Assembly: GCF_025717535.1 (NCBI RefSeq)
Contig: NZ_JAJIRO010000003.1
Span: forward strand, 434,001-498,000
Direction of reading: 5' to 3'
Origin: Paucibacter sp. Y2R2-4
GTDB lineage: Bacteria > Pseudomonadota > Gammaproteobacteria > Burkholderiales > Burkholderiaceae_C
DNA: 64,000 nucleotides
Below, piece by piece: positions 23,923 through 32,586 of this stretch; position 1 is the stretch's first letter; the number at the start of each line of letters is the position of its first letter. The notes below the pieces were generated by a model. That model searched no databases. It was not told the origin of the DNA and was given only the letters and a program-made list of their open reading frames with translations. The translations under genes and the position numbers were made by a program.

Positions 23923-24972
23923 CTACTCAATCAGGCTGACCGCGCTGGGCGCGACCTGCCGTAGCGGCTTGGAGTAAATCAGCTCCAGATAGTTGCGCGG
24001 CCGCTCGCCCGCCACATGGCCTTCTTGCTGGGCCCAGCGCGACTGCGCTTCCAGCGTGGTCAGCAGCGCTTGATCCAGGCTGAGTCGGTATTGGTAGCTG
24101 GGCCAGATCCAGGCGATGAAGTGCTTGTCGAGTTTCAGTCGTTCGCGCAGCAGGGCCTGGGCCTGCGCGGGCTTCTCGGCTATGAAGCGCTCGGCCCGAT
24201 CCAGCGCGCGTAGCAGGCGCCGCAACTCATCGTCTCTGGCGCCCAACAGCGCCTGGCTGGCCAGCAGATTGAAGCTGAGTCGGTAGCCGATGCTGCTGGG
24301 CAGCACGCGGCTGCCGGGCACCGTTTGCAAAATCTTGAAGGGGTAGGGCTCCCAGACGGCCACGGCATCGAGTTCGCCGCTCTTCAATTTGTCGGCCATG
24401 GTTTCGGGTTGGGCGTGCTGCACCTCCAGCAGGCGCGGGTCCAGGCCAGCAGCCAACAAGGTGGTGTCCAGTAGATAGTGGCTGGCGGCGCCCTGCACGG
24501 TGCCGATGCGTTTGCCACTCATATCGGCCCACTGCGCGATGCCTGCATCGGCGCGCACGACAACCTTGCTGTCTTTGTTGCTGCTGACAAAGCTGGCTAT
24601 CACCGCGAACTGCTGGCTCTTGAAGCTACTGAAGACCACCACGGTCTCAGAGACGGTGGCCAGGTCGGCCTGCCCGTCCAGCAAGGCCTGCATGGCGCGG
24701 TGTCCGCCCAGCACCTCCTGCAGCTGAATCTTCAAACCCTCGTCGGCAAAGTAGCGCAGCTTTTCGGCCACAAAAATCGGCAGGCTCAGCGGTGTGGCCG
24801 ACACGGCCAGACGCAGCGCTTCGGCAGCGCTCACTTGCGGAGCCCACGCTGCGCAGGCCAGGGCCATCAGCAAAGCGCGTCGCAAGCCTTGCGGCGCACC
24901 CAAGCCTTGGGTCATGCGCTGCCGCGCTGACTTGGGCTTTTGCTGCTCCTGGGTTCGTCCGCGATCCATCAT
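23923..24972 (-). CDS. ABC-type substrate-binding protein (SsuA/NMT1-like)
   Basis: 349 residues from the ATG at 24972, which has AGGGGCGGG in front; an ATG at 24915 would give a shorter and more ordinary signal peptide (LRRALLMALACAAWAPQVSAAE). The periplasmic domain matches the nitrate/sulfonate/taurine group: LRLAVSATPLSLPIFVAEKLRYFADEGLKI, GQADLATVSETVVVFSS, GSGELDAVAVWEPY-like KSGELDAVAVWEPYPFKIL. No permease or ATPase gene is nearby; the next gene is a GGDEF sensor in the same operon. A sensory rather than transport role is inferred. Confidence 0.85.
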   Translation of the reverse strand: MMDRGRTQEQQKPKSARQRMTQGLGAPQGLRRALLMALACAAWAPQVSAAEALRLAVSATPLSLPIFVAEKLRYFADEGLKIQLQEVLGGHRAMQALLDGQADLATVSETVVVFSSFKSQQFAVIASFVSSNKDSKVVVRADAGIAQWADMSGKRIGTVQGAASHYLLDTTLLAAGLDPRLLEVQHAQPETMADKLKSGELDAVAVWEPYPFKILQTVPGSRVLPSSIGYRLSFNLLASQALLGARDDELRRLLRALDRAERFIAEKPAQAQALLRERLKLDKHFIAWIWPSYQYRLSLDQALLTTLEAQSRWAQQEGHVAGERPRNYLELIYSKPLRQVAPSAVSLIE

Positions 24973-25170
24973 CCCGCCCCTGACTTTTCACACCCTTGCC
25001 TTTTGATTCTGACATGAAGCGCCGCTCTGACCGCGCCGCGGCGCCTGAGTTCGAAACCGCTTGTATGACTGTTGTGTGTAGCTTCGCAGGGTCGGGCGCT
25101 CGGGCATTGCGTTGGCTTTTCTGGTTATGGGGCAGAATCGTTCGCGCTTCTATTCCGCTAAAGGATTCCC

Positions 25171-26571
25171 ATGCAGCTTCGCCGCCGTCCCCTGATCCGG
25201 TCTTTGTTGGCCGCTTGCCTCTTGGCCCAAGGTTTGCCCGCCGCCATGGCGCATGGTGAACCCTCGGCCGAGCCCGCCGAGGCGCCTGCCGCGGCCGTGG
25301 CCAAGCCCAGCGCGGTCTTGTTTGAGAACGTGCGCATCTTCAATGGCACGGCCGACCGCTTGTCGCCGCCCTCCCATGTCTTGGTGGTGGGCAATCAGAT
25401 CCAAGCCATCTCCAGCACGCCGATTGCCACGCCGGCCGATGTGAATCTGGTCAAGGTGGCAGGCGCGGGCCGCACGCTGATGCCGGGCCTGATCGACGCC
25501 CACACCCACATCATGTTCTCCAGCATGTCGAAGCTCGCCATCCTGACCTCGGATGTCGGCTTTGTGAATGTGGTGGCGGTGAAAGAGGCGCACGATACTT
25601 TGATGCGCGGCTTCACCAGCATCCGCGATCTGGGTGGCCCCTCGCTGGGTCTGAAGAAGGGCATCGACCTGGGTCTGGCCACGGGCCCGCGCATCTGGTC
25701 TTCGGGCGCCTTCATCTCGCAGACTGGCGGCCATGGCGACTTCCGTCTGCCGGTGGACTTGCCGGCCCGTCCCGGCGACTTCAGCCACAGCGAGCGCGTG
25801 GCGGCCGCCGCCATCGCCGACAGCCCTGACATGGTGCGCCAGCGCGCCCGCGAACAACTGGCCCTGGGCGCTTCGCAAATCAAGATGATGGCCGGCGGAG
25901 GCGTCTCTTCGGACTACGACCCGCTGGATGTGACCCAGTACACCACCGCCGAGCTGCGCGCCGGTGTAGAGGCCGCCGAGAACTGGGGCACTTATGTGGC
26001 CGTGCACGCCTACACCCCGCGTGCGGTGCGCCAGGCCATTGAAGCCGGCGTCAAGTGCATCGACCATGGCCAGATGCTGGACGAGCCCACCGCCAAGCTG
26101 ATGGCCGAAAAGGGCGTGTGGTGGAGCTTGCAGCCTTTCGTGGATGACGGCAAATCCGCCTTTGCCGAAGGCTCGCCCAATCGCATCAAGCAAAAGCAGA
26201 TGATGAGTGGCACCGAGACCGCCTACGCCCTGGCCAAGAAGTACAAGATCAAAACCGCCTGGGGCACCGACACCTTGTTCAATGCCAAGGAGGCCGCGCA
26301 GCAAGGTCAAAAGCTGGCGCAGATGGTGCGCTGGTACAGCCCGGTCGAGGTCTTGAAGATGGCCACCAGCGGCAACGCCGAGTTGCTGGCGCTCAGCGGC
26401 CCGCGCAGCCCTTACCCCGGCAAGCTGGGCGTGGTGCAAGAAGGCGCATTGGCCGACCTGATCTTGGTGGACGGTGACCCCATCGCCAATATCAACTTGG
26501 TGGCCGATGCGGCCAAGAACTTCGTCGTCATCATGAAAGACGGCAAGGTCTACAAGAACACCTTGCGCTAA
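25171..26571 (+). CDS. Secreted amidohydrolase family protein (imidazolonepropionase-like)
   Basis: 466 residues. The signal peptide (MQLRRRPLIRSLLAACLLAQGLPAAMA) makes this a periplasmic enzyme. The metal-binding HxH motif is in LMPGLIDAHTHIMFSS; further ligands are the Lys in GASQIKMMAGGG, VAVHAYTPRAVRQAI, CIDHGQML and the Asp in AWGTDTLF. The C-terminal strand GALADLILVDGDPIANI is shared by exported prolidase- and amidase-type amidohydrolases. It hydrolyses an amide or related bond. AAAGGA precedes the start. It converges on the next gene, with stop codons interleaved (CTAA). Confidence 0.87.
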   Translation: MQLRRRPLIRSLLAACLLAQGLPAAMAHGEPSAEPAEAPAAAVAKPSAVLFENVRIFNGTADRLSPPSHVLVVGNQIQAISSTPIATPADVNLVKVAGAGRTLMPGLIDAHTHIMFSSMSKLAILTSDVGFVNVVAVKEAHDTLMRGFTSIRDLGGPSLGLKKGIDLGLATGPRIWSSGAFISQTGGHGDFRLPVDLPARPGDFSHSERVAAAAIADSPDMVRQRAREQLALGASQIKMMAGGGVSSDYDPLDVTQYTTAELRAGVEAAENWGTYVAVHAYTPRAVRQAIEAGVKCIDHGQMLDEPTAKLMAEKGVWWSLQPFVDDGKSAFAEGSPNRIKQKQMMSGTETAYALAKKYKIKTAWGTDTLFNAKEAAQQGQKLAQMVRWYSPVEVLKMATSGNAELLALSGPRSPYPGKLGVVQEGALADLILVDGDPIANINLVADAAKNFVVIMKDGKVYKNTLR

Positions 26572-27959
26572 GGCTCAGTCGGGCCGGGCCGGGCCAAATT
26601 GCGCCGCACCAGCTCCACATGCTGGCGCAAGGTGTAGACCCGGTCGGTGAAGTCTATCGGGAAGCGGGTGCCCAGCACATCGCGCTCGATGCGGTCCAGG
26701 CTCTCGCGGGCCTGGGCCCGCTCCTCGGGGCTGAGCTGGTGGCTCAGCAGGTCTTGCTCCAGAAACTTCAGCTCGCCGTAATGGCGATAGATGCGCCGGC
26801 TCTGCCGCCAGCTGCGCAACCAGGGCAGCAGGCGAATCAGCGGCAGCAGCAAGGCCAGCACCGGCAGCGCCATCAAGACCAGGCGCTGCACCAGATTGGC
26901 CATCCAAAAGGGCAGATAGGTCTGCAAAAAGGGCCGGCCGTTTTTGAAGTAACGCGCCGACTCCTCGGCCAGCGGGAAGTCGGTGCCCTGCGGGTTCGGG
27001 AACTCGCCCGGCCGCGCCAGCAGGCTGGGCGCGCGGTGGGTTTGGCGCGCTGCCTCCAGCAGCAAATAAGCCAGGGCCGGGTGCAGGTCTTCTTGAATCA
27101 CCAAATTGGTGGTGGTGGCCAGCAGGGTGATGTCTTTGTTGGGCCGGTCCAGCAAGGGGCTGACCGAGCCGCGCTTGAGCACCACGGTTTCAAAGTAAGG
27201 CAGGCGCCGCGCCAGCCCCTCGGCCTGGTGCAGCGAGGCCAGGCGCAGCCCGTCCGAGGCCAAGAGCTTTTGCACCACCGGCGACTGCACCGAGGCCACC
27301 AAGATCAAGGCGTCGATCTGGTCCGCCAGCAGCAGCTCCACCGCCGCCATGCCGCCCTCGCTCACCAGCGTGGTGCCCTCCAGCGGGTGGTGGTGGCTGT
27401 CGGTCACGCCGTAGCTGCTCAACAGCTCCAGCGCCACTTTTTGGTTGCCGCTGCCGGCCACGCCCACCGCCACCCGCTGGCCTTTCAGCGGGCCCAGGCC
27501 GTCCGAGAGCCGCAGCGTGCGCGAGAAGATCCACACCGGCTCATGCGCCACCGTGGCCAGCGAGCGCAGCGGCGTGTTGGGCTGCTCATCGTCCTCCAGC
27601 GCTTCAAAGTCCGGCAGCTGGCTGTGTGCGGCGGTGGCCATGGGGCCCAGGCCGCCTTGCACAAAGCCCACATCGGCCTGGCCAGCATTCAGTTGCGCCA
27701 GGTTTTCCACCGAGCCGCTGCTGGGCTGCAGCGTCAGCGTGATGCCATTGAGCTTGAGCAGGGCCTGGTACTTGAGGCCGAACTGGTGATAGGCCCCGTC
27801 GGGGCTGCCCGTCACCATCACGATGGACTTGGGCGGTGCCGGGCTGAAATGCTTGACGGCAAAGTAAGCCGCCAGGCCCAGGCTCAAGACCAGGGCCAGC
27901 CAGAGCAGGGCGCGCGGGCCGTCGCGAAAACTACGGGTCAGGGAACGGGATGCAGACAT
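26568..27959 (-). CDS. TAXI-family TRAP-type solute-binding protein with C-terminal membrane anchor
   Basis: 463 residues. An N-terminal TM helix or uncleaved signal is at about 18-35. The TAXI binding domain is at about 40-330 (SIVMVTGSPDGAYHQFGLKYQALL, then LNAGQADVGFVQGGLG and GVAGSGNQKVALELL). Another TM segment lies near 355-385 (LVLMALPVLALLLPLIRLLPWL). A cytoplasmic helical tail follows with repeated acidic and basic residues. Ordinary TAXI proteins are free periplasmic receptors; the two membrane segments make this a tethered form. No TRAP permease genes are nearby. Confidence 0.83.
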   Translation of the reverse strand: MSASRSLTRSFRDGPRALLWLALVLSLGLAAYFAVKHFSPAPPKSIVMVTGSPDGAYHQFGLKYQALLKLNGITLTLQPSSGSVENLAQLNAGQADVGFVQGGLGPMATAAHSQLPDFEALEDDEQPNTPLRSLATVAHEPVWIFSRTLRLSDGLGPLKGQRVAVGVAGSGNQKVALELLSSYGVTDSHHHPLEGTTLVSEGGMAAVELLLADQIDALILVASVQSPVVQKLLASDGLRLASLHQAEGLARRLPYFETVVLKRGSVSPLLDRPNKDITLLATTTNLVIQEDLHPALAYLLLEAARQTHRAPSLLARPGEFPNPQGTDFPLAEESARYFKNGRPFLQTYLPFWMANLVQRLVLMALPVLALLLPLIRLLPWLRSWRQSRRIYRHYGELKFLEQDLLSHQLSPEERAQARESLDRIERDVLGTRFPIDFTDRVYTLRQHVELVRRNLARPGPTEP

Positions 27960-27999
27960 GGCCGCAGTCTAGTGGCCGCCCCGTGGCCCGCGCATCGGG

Positions 28000-28875
28000 T
28001 CAGTCCCTCTGATACTCGGGCAGCGGCGCGCCGCAATGCCGGCAAAAGTGCGAGTCGGCCTGCAGGCCTTCGCGCAGGCAGGCGTGGCAGGTGCGCGTAG
28101 TGGGCGTGACGGCCCGCTCATCGCCCATGCGTTGCGCGGCCATCTCGGCCGTCATGATGCCGGTGGGCACGGCCAGCACGCCCCAGCCCAAGAGCATCAT
28201 CATCGAGGCGATGGCGCGGCCCAGGTCGGTCTTGGGCGTGATGTCGCCAAAGCCCACCGTGGTGACGGTGGTGATGGCCCAGTACACGCTGATCGGGATG
28301 CTGGTGAAGCCGTGCTCCGGCCCTTCCACCACATACATGATGGTGCCCATGATCAAGACAATCATCAGCACCGCCGACAAGAACACCAAGATCTTCTTGG
28401 CGCTGGCCTTGAGCGCGCGCCCCAAGCTCATATAGGCGTTGATATAGCCCTGCAGCTTCAAGATGCGGAACACCCGCAGCAGGCGCAGCACCCGAATGTC
28501 CACCAGCGCATACAGCTCCGGGAAGAAGAAGGCCAAGTAAATCGGCAGCACCGCCAGCAAGTCCACCACGCCAAAGAAGCTGGTGGCGTAGCGCCAGGGG
28601 TGGCGCACGCAGGCCAGGCGCAGCAGGTACTCGATGGTGAAGAGCGCGGTGAAGGCAATTTCGGCCCAACTCAGCCAGCCTTTGTGCGATTCGCGGAAGC
28701 TCGCCACGCTCTCCAGCATCACCAGCACCAGGCTCAGCAGCACCGCCGCAATCAGCGCAAGATCGAAGTTACGTCCGGCGCGGGTGTCGGCCTCAAAAAT
28801 GATGGTGTAGGCCTTGAGCCGCCAGCCTTGCAGCGGTTTGCCAAACTCGGGAGGCTTTGTACTTGCGCTATTCAT
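28000..28875 (-). CDS. Voltage-gated potassium-channel-like ion transporter with C-terminal zinc ribbon
   Basis: 291 residues from ATG 28875. Six membrane segments are present. S4 carries regularly spaced arginines (RVLRLLRVFRILK) and the pore loop contains the K+ selectivity filter TTVGFGD. The cytoplasmic C-terminus is not RCK/TrkA-N; it has paired cysteines, CHAC and CRHC, spaced like a double zinc ribbon (TCHACLREG...HFCRHCGAPLP). It should pass K+ across the inner membrane. The zinc-ribbon tail suggests metal- or redox-dependent gating or assembly, which is inference. Confidence 0.87.
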   Translation of the reverse strand: MNSASTKPPEFGKPLQGWRLKAYTIIFEADTRAGRNFDLALIAAVLLSLVLVMLESVASFRESHKGWLSWAEIAFTALFTIEYLLRLACVRHPWRYATSFFGVVDLLAVLPIYLAFFFPELYALVDIRVLRLLRVFRILKLQGYINAYMSLGRALKASAKKILVFLSAVLMIVLIMGTIMYVVEGPEHGFTSIPISVYWAITTVTTVGFGDITPKTDLGRAIASMMMLLGWGVLAVPTGIMTAEMAAQRMGDERAVTPTTRTCHACLREGLQADSHFCRHCGAPLPEYQRD

Positions 28876-29045
28876 GCCGCAAGCGTAGCTGAGAGCCAGC
28901 GGCATTCATGGGCCAGGCATGGGCTCGGCAGGCTTCCGCCATCCGGCTCATGGCCCGCCCATTTGTGGTCACGCCCGCATCATCAGCGCCGCCTAATCTC
29001 GCGCCATCTGTTCACCCCCCCACCCCATTGAGCTTGGAGCGAGCC

Positions 29046-30668
29046 ATGAGCGAAAGCACGAAGAAGCCATCCCCCGACAGCCGTCGTCTCTTGTTGAAAT
29101 CTGGCCTGGCCCTGGGCGGCGGCCTGGCTTTGCCCATGACCGGCGGCCTCGGCCGCGCTTGGGCGGCTGGCCAAGCCCCGGCCATCGTGGCCTCGGACGC
29201 TGAGCGCCCGCTGATGGAGCAAGGCATCCAGTTCGGCGACATGACCCTGGGCAGCACCATGCTCTGGAGCCGCGCCGACCGTCCGGCCCGCCTGCATGTG
29301 GAATACGCGCTGAACCCGCAGTTCACCAATGCCGTCAAACGCGTCGGCCCACATGCGCTCGACAACACCGACTTCACCGCCCGCCTGGACCTCACCGGCC
29401 TGCCCGCTGACCGCACCGTCTATGTGCGAACCTGGTTCGAAAGCCTCAGCAACAGCCGCGCCAAGAGCGAGCCGGTGCTGGGCCAGTTCCGCACGCCCGC
29501 GCTGAAGCGCGATGTGCGCTTCGTCTGGGGTGGCGACACCGCCGGCCAAGGCTGGGGCATCAACACCAGCTTCGGCGGCATGAAGATTTATGAATCCATG
29601 CGCCGTGTGCAGCCGGACTTCTTCATCCATTCCGGCGACACCATTTACGCCGACGGCCCCATCAGCGAAACCGTCACCGCCGAGGGCGGCCGCACTTGGA
29701 CGAACATCGTCACGCCCGAAGTGTCCAAGGTCGCCGAGACCCTGGCCGAGTACCGCGGCCGCTTCAAGTACAACCTGCTGGACGAAAACGTGCGCCGCTT
29801 CAACGCCGAAGTGCCGCAAATCTGGCAGTGGGACGACCACGAGGTGGTCAACAACTGGTCGGCCTCCAAAGACCTGATGAACGACGCGCGCTACACCGTC
29901 AAAGACGTGCCGCTGCTGATCGCTCGCGGCTCGCGCGCCTTCCAGGAATACGCGCCCTTCCGCCCCTTCACCGCCGAAGAGAGCGAGCGCGTCTATCGCC
30001 ACATCCCTTACGGCCCGCTGCTGGACGTGTTCGTCGTCGATATGCGCAGCTACCGCGGCCCGAATACCGACAATCTTCAGCTGACCGAAAGCAATGTCAC
30101 CGCCTTCCTCGGGGCAGAACAGGTCGAGTGGCTGAAGGCCGCGCTGCGCCGCTCGCGCGCCACCTGGAAGGTGATCGCCGCCGACATGCCCATCGGCTTG
30201 AATGTGGGTGACGGCAAAGACGCCGCCGGCAACAACAAGTGGGAAGCTATCGCCAACGGCGACAACGGCCCCGCCAAGGGCCGCGAGCTGGAAATCGCCG
30301 GCCTGCTGCGCGCCATCAAGCAAGCCAGCATCAAGAACGTGGTCTGGCTGACCGCCGATGTGCACTACTGCGCCGCCCACCAGTACGAGCCCGCCAAGGC
30401 CCAGTTCCAAGACTTCGACGGCTTCTGGGAATTCGTCGCCGGCCCGCTCAATGCCGGCAGCTTCGGCCCCAACGGCCTGGATGCCACCTTCGGCCCGCGC
30501 GTGGACTTCTTCAAGGCCCCGCCCGCCGGTCAGGCCAACCTCTCGCCCTTTGCCGGCCTGCAGTTCTTTGGTGAAGTGAACATCGACGCCAGCAGCCGCC
30601 AGTTCCGCGTGGCCTTCAAGGACATCGACGGCAACGAGGTCTACAGCAAGACCTTGAGCCCGGTTTAA
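29046..30668 (+). CDS. PhoD-family alkaline phosphatase/phosphodiesterase, Tat-exported
   Basis: 540 residues from ATG 29046, with GGAG upstream. A twin-arginine signal (SRRLLLKSGLALGGGLA) is followed by the PhoD N-terminal beta domain (IQFGDMTLGSTMLWSRADRPARL). The metallophosphatase domain starts at FVWGGDTAGQGWG. Metal ligands are in FFIHSGDTIYADGP, WQWDDHEVVNNW and WLTADVHYCAAHQY. It cleaves phosphoesters outside the cytoplasm. A PEP-CTERM gene follows 43 bp downstream in the same direction, repeating the phospholipase arrangement at 4-7.5 kb. No Pho box was found. Confidence 0.92.
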   Translation: MSESTKKPSPDSRRLLLKSGLALGGGLALPMTGGLGRAWAAGQAPAIVASDAERPLMEQGIQFGDMTLGSTMLWSRADRPARLHVEYALNPQFTNAVKRVGPHALDNTDFTARLDLTGLPADRTVYVRTWFESLSNSRAKSEPVLGQFRTPALKRDVRFVWGGDTAGQGWGINTSFGGMKIYESMRRVQPDFFIHSGDTIYADGPISETVTAEGGRTWTNIVTPEVSKVAETLAEYRGRFKYNLLDENVRRFNAEVPQIWQWDDHEVVNNWSASKDLMNDARYTVKDVPLLIARGSRAFQEYAPFRPFTAEESERVYRHIPYGPLLDVFVVDMRSYRGPNTDNLQLTESNVTAFLGAEQVEWLKAALRRSRATWKVIAADMPIGLNVGDGKDAAGNNKWEAIANGDNGPAKGRELEIAGLLRAIKQASIKNVVWLTADVHYCAAHQYEPAKAQFQDFDGFWEFVAGPLNAGSFGPNGLDATFGPRVDFFKAPPAGQANLSPFAGLQFFGEVNIDASSRQFRVAFKDIDGNEVYSKTLSPV

Positions 30669-30711
30669 GCCGCGTGGACCTCGGCAGCATTTGCATCAAG
30701 GACAAGACTTC

Positions 30712-31314
30712 ATGAAATTCACTTCACTCACAGGGGCCGCCCTGGCCCTGCTGGCCGCCGGCTCGGCCCAGGCCCTGACCGTCAGCCACATCGAGACCGA
30801 AGGCCAAAGCGCCTCGGCCCAAGTCACCAGCGACAGCTTGGGTGGCAGCCTGCTCAGCGCCGACATCGGCTTTGCGCGCGGCGCCACCGTGCGCTTTGAT
30901 CTGACGCTGGACGCCGCCGACGAAGGCCAAGCCTTTGGCTTCAACGCGGTGATCAGCGCGCTGCAAGGCTTTGAGTTGCAGAACCTGGAAGTGCGCCTCA
31001 GCGGCGGCGCCGAGTTCGCCTGGGTGGGCAGCCTGACGCCGGCTTTTGCCAGCGTGGCGGCGCAAAGCGGTGACGCTGTGGCTCAGCGTTATCAGCTGAG
31101 CCCGGCCGAAAGCTTTGGCGTTGATGTGGGCAACCCCTTTGCCCACGCCGGCCAGAGCGACTGGCAAATCGGCAGCCTGGGCCTGAAGGCGGGCGACACG
31201 GTGACGCTGAGCATCAGCAGCGCCGTGCCGGAGCCGAGCAGCTGGGCTTTGTTGAGCCTGGGCGGCGCGGCGCTGATGGGCTTGGCGCGTCGGCGCGCCA
31301 AGACAGCGCGCTAA
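30712..31314 (+). CDS. PEP-CTERM sorting domain protein
   Basis: 200 residues from ATG 30712. A signal peptide (MKFTSLTGAALALLAAGSAQA) is followed by a beta-rich domain (VRFDLTLDAADEGQAFGF, LQNLEVRLSGGAEF). The C-terminal signal is VPEPSSWALLSLGGAALMG, then ARRRAKTAR. It is co-directional with the PhoD-family phosphatase 43 bp upstream and probably co-transcribed. It is convergent with another PEP-CTERM gene 39 bp downstream. Confidence 0.88.
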   Translation: MKFTSLTGAALALLAAGSAQALTVSHIETEGQSASAQVTSDSLGGSLLSADIGFARGATVRFDLTLDAADEGQAFGFNAVISALQGFELQNLEVRLSGGAEFAWVGSLTPAFASVAAQSGDAVAQRYQLSPAESFGVDVGNPFAHAGQSDWQIGSLGLKAGDTVTLSISSAVPEPSSWALLSLGGAALMGLARRRAKTAR

Positions 31315-31353
31315 GAAGTGCGTTAGGTCAGCGCGCTAATTCAGCCGCAAGGC

Positions 31354-32106
31354 TCAAGACGCTTGAGCCTTGCGGCGCAGACGCCAGGCCAGACCCAGGC
31401 CGCCGAGCAGGGCGAGTGCGGCGCTGCTCGGCTCGGGGATGGCCGCCGTTTCGACGACCGTGCCTTGCAGCGCGAAGGGGAACTCCACGCTGAGCAGGCT
31501 GCCTTGGTCTTGAATGGTGCCGAAGGCGCTGCCGGCGATGGATTGCTGGGCATTGCCTTCGCGGGCATCGGCGGTGGGCGGCTGCCAGGGGCCGGAGCTG
31601 AGCGAGCCGCTCATGCTCCAGCGCAGCCAGTAGTGGCCGGCGCTGAGGCTGAGGTCGGGAATGTCGGCGCTGGCGCGGTAGATCGGGCGCACCTTGCTGG
31701 TCAAGGTGGTCGGGCTCACGCGGTAGCCGAGCAGGCCGCCGTCGCTCAGCGGGGTGATGCCGCTGGCCACGACCGGGCCATTGTTGGCGTCGTTGGCCAG
31801 GATGCTCCAGCTGACTTCTTTCAGCGTGAAGGCTGTTGCATTGTTTTGCAGAGCAAAGAAGTCAATGCTGCGGATCAGCCAGCTGGCGTCGCTGACAGTG
31901 AAGTCATCGGCCACCGCATTCTTGGAGCTGGTTTGCACCCCAAAGCTCAGGGTGAAGGCGTTGTTCGGCTTGATCGACAAGCCGTTGGCGTCCACCGCCG
32001 GGCCGTTGTTGTACAGCTCGGCGGCGCTGGCCCAGCCGGGCGCGGCGCTCAAAAACGAAGCGAAGGCCGCCAACAGGGTCAGGCGGAAGATGGGCCGTTG
32101 TGTCAT
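31354..32106 (-). CDS. PEP-CTERM protein, paralogue of the gene at 61706
   Basis: 250 residues. A signal peptide ends near PGWASA. The mature protein starts AELYNNGPAVDANGLS, and ADDFTVSDASWLIRSIDFF, SAGHYWLRWSMSGSL and SGPWQPPTADAR follow. The same blocks occur in the protein at 61706-62422, so the two are paralogues. The C-terminus is IPEPSSAALALLGGLGLAW then RLRRKAQAS; IPEP replaces the usual VPEP. It is probably surface or matrix associated after exosortase processing. The domain has no name known to me. Confidence 0.85.
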   Translation of the reverse strand: MTQRPIFRLTLLAAFASFLSAAPGWASAAELYNNGPAVDANGLSIKPNNAFTLSFGVQTSSKNAVADDFTVSDASWLIRSIDFFALQNNATAFTLKEVSWSILANDANNGPVVASGITPLSDGGLLGYRVSPTTLTSKVRPIYRASADIPDLSLSAGHYWLRWSMSGSLSSGPWQPPTADAREGNAQQSIAGSAFGTIQDQGSLLSVEFPFALQGTVVETAAIPEPSSAALALLGGLGLAWRLRRKAQAS

Positions 32107-32232
32107 ATCGTCTGCAATGCTGCGTGGAGTCGGTGAAAGTGGATTTCAATCAGCGAAGGGCAAACGACACATCAGCGCGGCTGCCCGGCGCGCGAGTATC
32201 GCAGCCGGGCGTGACGAAGTAAGAAAGTTTGA

Positions 32233-32586
32233 TCAGGTGGGTACGTTACGGATCACCGGGTCATGGCTCAAGCACAGGCCGGTGGCGTCTTGCATTACAT
32301 TGATCGTGAAATTCAGTACGGCCGCTTTGCTGCAGCGGTCGCGCATCGCAATTTGCGTGGCGCTGATGGCCCAGAGGTCAGGGAAGTCGGTGGTGGCTTC
32401 GCCGAAGACGATCGGGCTCTGGGGGTCAAAGCTGTAGCCTGGCGTGACCAGATCGAACTCGATCAATGCGTTGCTGGTGTCGACCGTGATTTCCCCCGGC
32501 GTGCAGCTGACGGTGGGTGGGTCGGTGGCATCGCTGGCGGTTACGGTGAAGGTGAAGACCGGCTTGTCAGTGGATGTGGTGCTCAT
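32233..32586 (-). CDS. Small protein co-translated with the Ser/Thr kinase (possible DP-EP family)
   Basis: 117 residues; its ATG overlaps the kinase stop (ATGA), so translation is coupled. There is no signal peptide or membrane segment. The sequence is beta-rich (FTFTVTASDATDPPTVSCTPGEITVD) with three cysteines and ends SHDPVIRNVPT. The C-terminal DP-x-I-x-N-x-P pattern recalls what I know as DP-EP family proteins, but this assignment is tentative. Genetic linkage makes it a candidate substrate or effector of the kinase. Confidence 0.72.
   Translation of the reverse strand: MSTTSTDKPVFTFTVTASDATDPPTVSCTPGEITVDTSNALIEFDLVTPGYSFDPQSPIVFGEATTDFPDLWAISATQIAMRDRCSKAAVLNFTINVMQDATGLCLSHDPVIRNVPT

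Noticed and set aside
26565..26575. Interleaved stop codons (CTAA) of convergent genes as a regulatory feature
   Set aside because: A 3-4 base tail overlap is common in compact genomes and needs no special explanation.
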